Source: Niebla homalea (lineage: Eukaryota > Ascomycota > Lecanoromycetes > Lecanorales > Ramalinaceae). Taken from it: a DNA stretch of 64,000 nucleotides. Position 1 is the first letter of the stretch, and every line of letters begins with the position of its first letter. The position numbers were made by a program, and so were the translations under genes. A model generated the notes under the pieces. That model saw only the letters and a program-made list of their open reading frames with translations, had not been told where the DNA came from and did not search any database. The stretch lies in contig JAHGAU010000012.1 in the NCBI GenBank assembly GCA_019925105.1, positions 434,001-498,000 of the forward strand. The letters run 5' to 3'. Of the stretch, positions 1 through 9,082 are shown piece after piece.

Positions 1-1736
1 GAACGGAGTGATAATGTAGCATCTGAGCGGTGCCAGAAGATTGATTCATCTGAGAAGCTTGACGTTAAGTATCCAAAACCAGCAGACTACAAGGGGCCGG
101 ATGAGAGGCTAGAGTCGGGCCAGGGTGTGAGGGAGGGAAAGCGCGGTTAGGCATTGTTCTTAACTAATGGCGAATGGATGCGATGAGACGGCTTCGAAAT
201 CGGCTTTAGGGCAAATGGCAAATCTGGAAATAGAGAGAATTGAGTGACATTGCCGCATTGGTCGTGTCTTGTGAGGAGCATGAGTTGCACAAAAAGGCCG
301 AAACCATTAGCCCAAGCGCGTTAGATGATCGCCAGCGGAACCTCTGCTATTCGAGAGCTTGAATGGCAGCGGTTGAGGATTCGATGCATGTTGGATGTAG
401 ATGTGTTGTGCAGGAAAGACCACCAGCCACCTCGCAGCTTACTACTGTGGTTGGATCTTTCGGCCTAAAAACAGCGGACCACTCACCACTCGCTCCGTGA
501 GTCCCTGTGTGCAGTGAGGGTTCCAGGAACACGAAGGTGACAAGAGCTAGAGCAAAGCTCCGACGGCCCGAGGAAATGGATGGAATGGATTTAATGGGCA
601 CCCACTCAATTACTACGGTTCAAGGCTTGTTCAATGTTCAAAATACTTATTCATGAATTAGATTTTACATCAAAGGTCCCTATAATAGTATGATTTGTTC
701 AATATTCACTTTAATTCCGGGCCAATTCAGTCCCCTATTACTTGCCCCACCAAAGAATTATGAGTTTAGCCTATGTCCAACGTACTACTTCGAACCCCAT
801 TTACAAAGCATGGGATACTCTCACATTATTATTCTTATATCCATACAGCATGAAGGTAATTTGTACTCAGTTCGAAAAGTCCTTAATTCGTGTTTATTAT
901 TTTGTTGGTTGCAACGTGAATCTGAAAAAAAATATTCAGGGATCGGAAGTAAAAGAATCCGTTCTAGGACCGAGGGGACAAGGAAAAAGCATGAAGGGGT
1001 AGTACATGCATACTAACGTGACTTGCCGCTCATCCTACGGGAATATTAGTCTTGAGAGGCGGTGACCCGGTGGTGGAATGCTGTGATGGACTACACACGC
1101 GCCACCTCAGATGGCATGGCAAAGCCTCTTCGAGCCAGAGAGACCGAAACAGGCAGGGCCGTAGAGGTCAAGAGTCGGTCCACGGCAAAAAGCGTTCGGC
1201 CGACTATCTCCAGTCTGACGACCAATTTCATCCATTCGATTGTCCGTTCGGTCAGATCTACAAGAGCCCAATCCCAAATCCCCAATATCCTGGTTACCCT
1301 TACTTTTAAGCTAGTGAACTACCCTCTTCCTCTGGTCATGGGTGCCATGAGTCTCATGGAATGACCAGCAGTCGATGGTCGTAACCACAAGTCGGAGACG
1401 ATTCCGGTATCTTTAGAGCATTGTCCAGGACTTTTCGGAAAATCAACCCAATCAAGGTCAGAGGTCCACAAGCGATTTTATCATCGGCTTGGCGGCTTGC
1501 ACAACGCTTAAGGTATTCGGCCTTGCAGAACTAATCCGTTATTTGATCATCAAGATGACTTAAATTTCCTAGCCCATCAAATCCGACGCCATGTGTTTCT
1601 TCAACGGCAGCTGTACGTTCCTTTTGACTGAAAACATAGTTCGGATGTGATCCCATGAATCTGCAGGTACCACATTACACTTTCTATAGTCCATGACCAG
1701 GATGGTGGGTCAGGAGCCACGCTCGGTGAGGACCCT
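1..1736. other. intergenic, no supported gene
   Basis: About 1.7 kb downstream of the PDH E1 beta gene. Only short unrelated open frames occur, none with a recognisable domain, a consistent splice pattern or fungal coding bias. Stretches around 640-900 are AT-rich. I see no repeat, RNA gene or mobile-element signature. Confidence 0.6.
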
Positions 1737-3046
1737 CTAGACTTTGAGAAGCTTAGCAGCGTATTTGGCGATCAAATCTTCCGAAGGGAAGGCCATGTTC
1801 TCCAAGCCTTGCGCATATGGCGTGGGCACCTCGGCACCCGTCACCCTCACGCCGGGGGCGTTCAGGTAGTCGAAGCCGTACCTGGAAATGAGTTAGCACG
1901 TCTTGATGATGGCTGGATGGTAGGTGTACTCCATAGTCAGCGCAAGGATTTCAGCACCAACGCCGAAGCTAGGGAAGCCGCTCTCAACTGCCATCAGATG
2001 CCCTGTCTTCTTCACCGACTTCATGATAGCTTCGACATCCAACGGCTTGATGGATCGCAGGTTGATGACCTCGGCTTCCACCCCGTAGTCTTTCTTCATT
2101 TGCTCAGCTGCCGTTAATGACTGGCCAACGCACCGAGACAATGTGACGATCGTGAGATCTTTGCCGGGCCGTTCGATCTTGGCCTTACCAAAAGGAATCA
2201 CGAAGTCATCCTTTTGTGCAGCTTCGGACATCGGGAATGGGGTACCATAGAGGAGTCTGCCAGCTGTCAATATTGCTTGGACACCCGACTTGATCAAGAG
2301 ATGGTGACGGCATACTCATTTTCCAACACACAGACAGGGTTTGGGTCTCTTATCGCCGCCTTGAGTAAGCCCTTGGCATCCTCGGAGCTCCACGGCACTA
2401 CGACTTTGAGACCTGGTATGCTACCATACCAACTCGAGTAGTCTTGCGAATGCTGGGCGGCGACGCCCGAAGCGAAGCCATTGGGTCCTCGAAAGGTGAT
2501 GTTGCAGGGTTGTATGCCCCCAGACATATAGTGCGTCTTCGCTGCCGAGTTGATGATTTGATCTATAGCTTGCATTGCGAAATTGAACGTCATGAATTCG
2601 CACTAGTCCGGTCAGCTTGCATGTGAAGCATAGAACAACAGTCATGGACGTACCACCGGATGCAGTCCGGCAAGAGCAGCACCGACGGTGAGCCCGCAAA
2701 ATCCAGACTCTGTGATTGGGCTATCGATGACTCGCTTGTCTCCAAAGCGATCCAGCAGGCCCTTTGTGACTTTGTATGCACCATTATATTGCGCAACCTC
2801 TTCGCCCAGCACAAAGACCTTGTCATTGGATTCTAGCTCTTCTGCCAAGGCTTCATTCAAAGCATCTCTAACGGCAACTTCTTTGGTACCAGCCGGTGTA
2901 GCGTACGTTCTTCGAGTGTGGAATGTAGGTGCAATGGATGCTTTCAGAGCTCTAGATTGGATGGTTGTTCGGAACGGAGCTGGGCAGGATCGGGGAGCAG
3001 ATGAGATGGTGCGGAATGCAGGACGGGCGAGTCGTGAGACCACCAT
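1737..3046 (-). CDS. PDB1: pyruvate dehydrogenase E1 component subunit beta, mitochondrial
   Basis: Beta subunit of the thiamine-diphosphate-dependent E1 enzyme of the mitochondrial pyruvate dehydrogenase complex, which decarboxylates pyruvate and acetylates lipoyl-E2. There are four exons: 3046-2654, 2602-2316, 2256-1930 and 1881-1737. The introns of 51, 59 and 48 nt all fit GT-AG, and the total is 383 codons plus stop, the usual family length. The first 45 or so residues are rich in Arg, Ser and Ala without acidic residues, like a mitochondrial transit peptide. The transketolase-like pyrimidine-binding domain follows from about residue 55 ([32 protein letters not shown]). The second exon starts inside the conserved [15 protein letters not shown] segment. 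The C-terminal transketolase domain ends [16 protein letters not shown]6 lies upstream on the same strand but the two genes are independent. Identification is secure. Confidence 0.95.
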
Positions 3047-3487
3047 ACTGCGTCAATTGATGATTCTACAGACCAGAGCGACCTTGAAATAATATCAGCT
3101 GAGAAGATTCATCGTGATGGTGTAGGTTTGGTTGAAGAAGTTTACTTGCCAAGGTGATTTTGCGGAAGCATCAGCGTCGGCGAAATCTTTGGGTTCCCCG
3201 AATCTCACGCTAGTGGCTTTTCCGGGTTTTTTGGTTGGGATTAAGGACATCAATGATATTGATTTAGGGACAACTGCAAACATGATCCTGTACAATTTTT
3301 GAAGAAGTAGGCTTTGTAGTAAACGTTGCTGTCACATTAGGGAGTATCATACATTGTGTTATAGTTATCTTGCCCATTCCGGCAAGGCAGCAAGCCCTGC
3401 CATCACCACTCAAACCCTTTCGACTACCTAGGACCTGGGTAGATCAGCTAACGACCATGAATCAGCACCCCCAGTGCGCCAGGGTGA
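3047..3487. promoter_or_regulatory. PDB1 upstream / ERG6 downstream spacer
   Basis: A 441-bp spacer between two minus-strand genes. It must hold the PDB1 promoter and 5' leader and the ERG6 3' end. No sharp promoter element can be named. A 66-codon open frame on the minus strand here has no recognisable content. Confidence 0.4.
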
Positions 3488-4727
3488 TCAAGCCATGGGC
3501 TTCCTGGCAACCATCAAATACATCGGAGTAAAGAGCTTCTCCTTCCCACCCGCCACGAGACAGTCCGCCGCGTGACCAAGGCTATCCGCCGTCTTTTTCG
3601 TACCTCGAGGGACCAGCCCGACCTTCTCAAGCCCTCCAACGGCGTTGTGAGCGACTAATCTCCCAAGTCGGGTCATCCTAGCAATTGTGACAAGGTCACC
3701 TATGCTGGCCGCCATTCTCAGGTCCCCATCCAGTGGGTAATACCAGGGCCTTGCATCATCATTGTCTGCCAAATCCCGCGCAACCTCCAACTCGAAGCCT
3801 GCAGCTTTGATAGCTTCCAACCCTTCTGAGACTCTAACCATATTAGATATGCCATCACCTTGTTCGATACCCAAACGGATCTCCCGGTGTTTTGAGTTGT
3901 CGTTGTTATATGCGTCGGTCATGAGCCATTCGTACACTCCGAAGACCCCGCCCGGCTTGAGTACGCGGTAGATCTGGGAGTATACGCCTTCCAGAGAAGG
4001 CGCATGGACTGTTGCTTCAATGGCATAGACCGCGTCGAAAGACTCGGCGGGGAACGACATTTGCTTTGTCTGTCAGCTCATACCTTGTCGGGTTTGGGAA
4101 GAGCACGAACCATAAAGTCACCCTTGCTGAAGCTGAGTTGCTCTGAAAGTTTCTCCTTGGCAGCGTATGTGGTAGCTCTTTCAATCTGGTAATCGTTGTT
4201 GTTCAACCCGACGATTTTGGCACCAGTGAATTTGGCTATTTCTCTAGCAGGTCCACCGACACCGCAGCCAACATCCAGCACACGCATCCCTTCGCGCATA
4301 CCCATCATGTGCGCAAGGTAGTGCTCATGTCGGGCGATGGCCTGGTAGAATCCTTCGCCGTACGCGAACCGGCAAAAGTGAAACGATCCTCCCCAACCAT
4401 ATTCATATATATCGGTGGCAAGATTGTAGTAGTGGCGAGTCAATGTTGCGTATTGGGCTTTGCGCGCCTGCAACAATTTTCAGGTTAGAAATTGAATGAT
4501 GGAATCACTGAAGAGTCTCTGACATTGCGAATATCCTTGGTCTCAGAGCTAGCCGCCTTATTGTCCCAATGCTTCCAATACTCATCAGAGGCTGCTTTGT
4601 GGGCTTCCCGATCCTTGTTCCACATGGAAGAGAAACCTGCTCGAGAGTTCGCAGATTTCCCATGCATGGCTTTGTTGAAGTCTGCATCGCGGGTGTGATC
4701 CTCTGATTCGAGAGCAATTGGCGCCAT
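3488..4727 (-). CDS. ERG6: sterol 24-C-methyltransferase
   Basis: Transfers a methyl group from S-adenosylmethionine to C24 of the sterol side chain in ergosterol synthesis, at the ER and lipid droplets. Exons 4727-4524, 4467-4111 and 4063-3488 give 378 aa, the family's usual length. Visible landmarks are the YEYGWG sterol-binding motif near residue 89, SAM motif [12 protein letters not shown] near 131, and ATVHAP near 204. The C-terminal sterol methyltransferase domain ends [11 protein letters not shown]. Intron 2 uses a GTTCGT donor: joining there restores GDFM-QMSFP exactly, whereas the nearer GTATGA site would leave an implausible 20-nt intron. Intron 1 uses GTCAGA. The start at 4727 gives the typical [14 protein letters not shown] opening; the open frame extends further upstream without homology. 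The gene shares a 361-bp divergent promoter with the Slt11 gene. Confidence 0.95.
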
Positions 4728-5088
4728 CTTGTGAATCTTTTGAAGAAGAGAAAAGCACGCAAGACAGGGGAACGAGCGTCGTGGCAGGCCAGCAATTGGC
4801 CCAAGGGGCGCTGGCCGACAAAATATAATTTGCACCAAATTTCAGATCTGGATCCTTGTTGAGCCGGGCGCCTGACGCGCTACCCTTTTTCGGTTCCTTA
4901 GCGGCTATGTCGGGGAACGGCAAATATCTGACCCGACGTCATACCACCCTCACACCACTACATCGAATCCCAATTATTCAGCTTTCCCATAACACTCTAG
5001 CCGCCTCTTGCCAGGTCCTATCTACTGGGGAAAAGCTATCGAACTTCGCTACTCACGGAGCTTGAAACATTTTTGCGAAACAGAAACA
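4728..5088. promoter_or_regulatory. divergent promoter, ERG6 / SLT11
   Basis: The 361 bp between the start codons of ERG6 (minus) and the Slt11 gene (plus). By position it must carry both promoters and 5' leaders. I cannot point to a convincing TATA box or sterol response element. Confidence 0.5.
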
Positions 5089-6204
5089 ATGCCTCCACAA
5101 ATCAAGCAGGATCTGAATCGTTCTGGATGGGAAACTACTGACTTTCCTTCCGTATGCGAAAATTGTCTGCCCGAAAACCCATACGTACAAATGCTCAAGT
5201 CAGACCACGGTCTTGAATGCAAAATATGCACACGGCCGTTCTCAGTCTTCACATGGAAGCCAGACCGTACGAGTCGCTCAAAGCGGACCAGCATCTGCTT
5301 GACTTGCGCAAGGACACGGAATTGTTGCCAGTCGTGTCTACTTGATTTGTCGTTTGGTCTACCCATCGTCGTCCGCGACGCAGCTCTGAAGTTAGCCGGC
5401 GCAGCGCCGAATTCCAGTATCAATCGAGAGTATTTCGCCCAAAACAATGAGAGAGCGATAGAGGATGGTGTTGGCTTGGAGGAGTACGAAAAGCAAGACG
5501 AAAAAGGTCGAGAGCTCTTGAGGAAGCTTGCAAACAGTGAACCATATTATAAGAAACAAAGAAGGATCGATGCAGGCGAGGGGGACCGAGGCGGCAGTGA
5601 AATGGCAAATACTAACCCAGCGCGACAAAGCATTGGCCCAGTACGAACGCACGATACAAAGACCAGAGGAGCCCGAGGAGGCTCGAAAACGGGTCGCGCA
5701 TTCCCCGGGACCGCACAACTGCCTCCACAGCCTCGAGACTGGGAACCACCGCGAGACAGGAACATACTTTCTCTCTTTGTCACAGGCGTTGAAGATGATC
5801 TGCCGGAACATGCACTGAGGACCTTTTTTACACCATTTGGAGCACTTAGATCGTTGATCTGCTCACACCGTTCCCATTGTGCCTTCATAAACTATGCCAC
5901 CCGAGAAGGCGCCGAGGCCGCAGCAGATCATTGCCGCGGTAGAGCAATCATCAAGGGTGTACCGCTAAGAGTGACATGGGGAAAGCCAAAGGCATTGGAT
6001 CACTTAGACACCGAAGAGAGGATGGCCTATGCGAGGAGCGGTAGAGAGACTGCCAAGGCAGTTGCAGCCTCGGAGCAGCCTGCTGCAATACAAGAACAGG
6101 GCAGAGACGGAAGCATCGCTAACGGCGATCTGGAGGATCTGAACGCCATTGCCCCACCTCCCGGGCAAGAGGACGTCCAATACGCAAGTCTTGCTGGGAA
6201 CTGA
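5089..6204 (+). CDS. SLT11: pre-mRNA-splicing factor Slt11/Ecm2 (RBM22-type)
   Basis: Spliceosome component of the NineTeen-complex-related set, the fungal counterpart of human RBM22, which contacts U6 snRNA and the catalytic core. This is one exon of 371 aa. The N-terminal third carries zinc-binding Cys pairs (CENC, CKIC, CLTC, CQSC) spread over residues 20-85, in the family order. A charged linker contains PYYKKQRR. One RRM lies at about 223-300, with RNP2-like LFVTGV and RNP1-like HCAFINY, ending in PLRVTWGKPK. The CCCH finger that RBM22 has after the PYYK segment is not present; a Gly/Arg-rich linker takes its place. The start ATG at 5089 opens MPPQIKQDLNRSGWE, the classic family start; an upstream in-frame extension is not family-like. 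Confidence 0.93.
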   Translation: MPPQIKQDLNRSGWETTDFPSVCENCLPENPYVQMLKSDHGLECKICTRPFSVFTWKPDRTSRSKRTSICLTCARTRNCCQSCLLDLSFGLPIVVRDAALKLAGAAPNSSINREYFAQNNERAIEDGVGLEEYEKQDEKGRELLRKLANSEPYYKKQRRIDAGEGDRGGSEMANTNPARQSIGPVRTHDTKTRGARGGSKTGRAFPGTAQLPPQPRDWEPPRDRNILSLFVTGVEDDLPEHALRTFFTPFGALRSLICSHRSHCAFINYATREGAEAAADHCRGRAIIKGVPLRVTWGKPKALDHLDTEERMAYARSGRETAKAVAASEQPAAIQEQGRDGSIANGDLEDLNAIAPPPGQEDVQYASLAGN

Positions 6205-7825
6205 GTCTCATACGCAATCCTTTCTCAGACCTCCCACCCCCACTGAAATGTCACATAGGATGGCAACCACTTGAGATGAATCTTCTGCCGATATTGCATA
6301 TGTATCGAAGCAGTAAAATTCCCTCTTCGCGCAGCCTGTCGAGCTAGCAAAAGTAGCGCTAGCGAGGGGAGAGTGCTCAGCGCTCCCTCGAGGCGAGCAC
6401 TCAGCTGACTGGCTCAAAGGAATGGTTATAATCCACTCCATCATTCTACCAAAGTGTTCCCGGTATCTTCAGCCGAGTCTCGAAACGACGCTCTCGGCAT
6501 CAAGCGGCCGCGCGACTCGACTAATAGGTACACCGGCTCAATAGGTATCAAGGGGGCTACAATATGACTCGATGTCTGCTAGATGCTTCTTCCATAGCTC
6601 TATGTAGATACGAATACAGATCTCAAAGCGAGAACAGCTCATGCCCTATTATTGTGACGGCCCAGGATCTTTGCACTGTTGAAAATTCTGCGTAGGGTAC
6701 GTTACTCTCGAATGCTTTGTCCCGCTGGCAGCTGGTTTGTCACGTCATGCTCTTACCTTGTGCTTCGCATATCCTGTTCAGAATTGAAACATCAATTGGG
6801 CTGCCAGATTTGATTGTCGAAAATAACTGATGGTTGTGGCGAGTGTTTGAGAAAGTCATTATTACTCTGCTTCTTCCAATATTTGATAGAAGATAAAAAA
6901 GGCTACACCAGAATATGGGGAACTGAGATTGGTGTCTACCCACACGCAGAATCAAATTAGTTGTACGCCTCTGAGACGCGGTTGCCGTTTTTGGACAATG
7001 GTAAGTGAGATGTGTTACGGGATCGTAACCTGTGTCTTTCACTAAATTTTCGTGTCTTCATGTTTGTGACTATATTCTGATCGAGTAATGTATTGCGACT
7101 ATCCCGTCTATCTACAGGTACACTACTTCATGCCAGCATATGGAACCCTCAGCAGGCCAATAGAGAAGGTCAGCCAGGCTATAGACGAACATATCAAGGT
7201 GGGGCGGCACGAGATGCAATCGAATGCATACTCCAAGGAGGCCCACAAACTACGCCTCAATCGATCGTCCCTCATCCTACGCGACCTAAGGTTCTCGCTT
7301 TACCTTCCTGTCGTTCTGTCAACAAAGCAGAAAATACCCTGTCAATAAGACTTTACCCTCGCCAAGAAAAACACTTCGGTCAGCCTAAGGATCCACCACA
7401 TACTGCAGATGAAAAAGTCTAATGGAAAGTGGTACGCCCCCGGTGACAACGCCTTCATGGGCAAAAACCGATATCGTCTGATAGCCAATTTATCAGAGCT
7501 TCAAGGTGTGCCTGAATATCATGTCGCTCAACTTCTGATCGTCCTAGCGATGCACAACGTCTGCTCCTCGATAACTTCCGAGGAAACTCGCCATCTTCTC
7601 AGACCTGACCGATCGCTCGGAAAAGCCGCGGAACTTTAATTATCAGCAGCCCGCCTCCGGTACCAACGCCTTTGTGTACCTGAATGGTCTCCACCGGCGC
7701 CTGTCTATCAAACTTTCACTCCCTCCTCCACCTCCTAGTCGCCACGGCAATGCACTATTCTCGCTCTTCGGTTGACGTCTCAAGAGAGGCTGCCGTCTTT
7801 CAAATCTGATACCTCGCTTCCACAA
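6205..7825. other. gene-poor spacer, start of repeat-rich island
   Basis: No open frame here has a recognisable domain. Two small plus-strand frames at 7088-7348 and 7409-7639 (86 and 76 codons, the second opening MKKSNGKWYAPGDN) start with ATG but lack homology I can name and any splice support. They could be unannotated small genes or decayed sequence. No transposon ends are seen. Confidence 0.4.
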
Positions 7826-8345
7826 GCCATGGCGTCCAAGTGCTATGGTGGCAAAATGAGGCGTTTGCCTTGTCCTTGGCGCTTCAATAGCCTGATAACC
7901 CCCAGTGTTACCAGATCCTCGCCCTTACTTGGGTGACTGTCCAAGGGAGGAGTGTATGCTCCTAAACTCTGTCCTTCATCTCCTCAAGCCATGGCGGTGG
8001 CAAGGTAAGGGACAGACCACGACATCAGCTTATGCTAGACATCGCTACCCTGACGATACAGAATCTTTCGCCCTTCGGATGGTCGCAAAGGGAGGCGTTT
8101 CTCTTGCCAAGCCTCATGTGTTGCTTCTACACGCCACGGCGGCGGCAAGAAAAGGGCCAGACCATGAGATGATCCTCTCAAATACAACGTCACCATGGCA
8201 ATCCACAATCCCTTTCCGACTACTGAGCTCTAAACTCAGGCTGTCGTCTTCTTGGACCTCATTTTACGTTTTCACACGCCATAGTGGTGGCGAAAAAGGG
8301 AGATACCATATCGTCACCATAGCAATCCACCACACGATATCTTAA
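7826..8345. repeat. degenerate tandem repeat, about 145-bp period
   Basis: A core resembling GCCATGGCGGTGGCAA recurs at 7826, 7988, 8133 and 8278, so the spacings are about 162, 145 and 145 bp. Other segments recur in register: AGGCTGtCGTCTT before the core, and GTCACCATgGCAATCCAC at about 8190 and 8313. Related cores appear near 8427 and 8497. Copies differ by many substitutions and indels, so the array is old. Open frames through it are not conserved between copies, which argues against coding. No match to a known repeat family is claimed. Confidence 0.55.
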
Positions 8346-8895
8346 AATCCGCTGAGTGAACGCCTAGATCATTTGAAAAGCCAATTGCTTATCCAGACTG
8401 TCCACTCACCGCGCGTCTCTGAAGCCATGTCGAAGCCGCGTACCGCGTCCTCGCAGTCTCGCCCTGTCTTTGCCAACTATCCCTCGAGCGTGGCTTCCAT
8501 GGTGGCTGGGGTGATCTGTTAATCTGCTCCTCCTTTCTGTTCGTGTGGAACTTTGTCGATCGCTACGCGTTGGTCAATTGCTTCACTTCTACCAGGAACA
8601 TAGCTACACGGATGAGTTGTGTCTCAATGCTAGGAGCGAGAGAGGCTGGCCGTCTTGGGGAAAGAGATCTGAGATGACTTGGGTGATCTACGTGGTATCT
8701 GTGGTTGTGTTTGCTTCTTGTTGCATGATCTACAGTCTGAAGAGTGTGGTGTCTTAAAGTTTCACATGATATCCACACAACACGCCCTCTACCGTTCCCC
8801 AACTGTGAATGTGTATTACCATGATGTAAACATGCCCAGGTCAACAAGATCCCAACGTCAACAGTGGCTTGTCCCTGGTGCCTGGAACTCTAAAT
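8346..8895. other. spacer between degenerate repeats and the orphan gene
   Basis: Contains two weak echoes of the upstream repeat core (about 8427 and 8497) and no open frame with recognisable content. Its 3' end leads into the putative promoter of the gene at 9083. Confidence 0.4.
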
Positions 8896-8897
8896 TC

Positions 8898-9003
8898 CCA
8901 CGGCTATATAATCCCCTCTTCCCCCCGCCCTCTTTCTTTTTTCTTCAGGTACGTGATTATCTCCCCTGACTGTTGTTTTCAGATAATCTGTAAAGATTAT
9001 CTG
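8898..9003 (+). promoter_or_regulatory. putative promoter: TATA-like box and GATA inverted repeat
   Basis: A TATA-like CTATATAAT lies at about 8900, followed by a strongly C/T-rich stretch such as often precedes fungal transcription starts. At 8980-9003 two 9-bp arms, CAGATAATC and GATTATCTG, form a perfect inverted repeat around a 6-bp spacer. A third GATTATC sits at about 8955. GATA-type zinc-finger factors (AreA, SreA or WC families) bind such sites in fungi. A role here is inferred from sequence and from position, 80-180 bp before the ATG at 9083. Confidence 0.45.
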
Positions 9004-9082
9004 TTACGCTCACAGTCAGCTTTAATCTCTTACCTGCACAGCTTTACAGTTTGTTAGGGAGACTTGTTAGCTTTAGTTAGCA

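Noticed and set aside
3095..3295. 66-codon minus-strand frame upstream of PDB1
   Set aside because: It has no recognisable content and lies where the PDB1 promoter must be.
4061..4087. 20-nt intron in ERG6 using GTATGA donor
   Set aside because: Too short for a spliceosomal intron. The upstream GTTCGT donor gives a 47-nt intron and restores the family sequence exactly.
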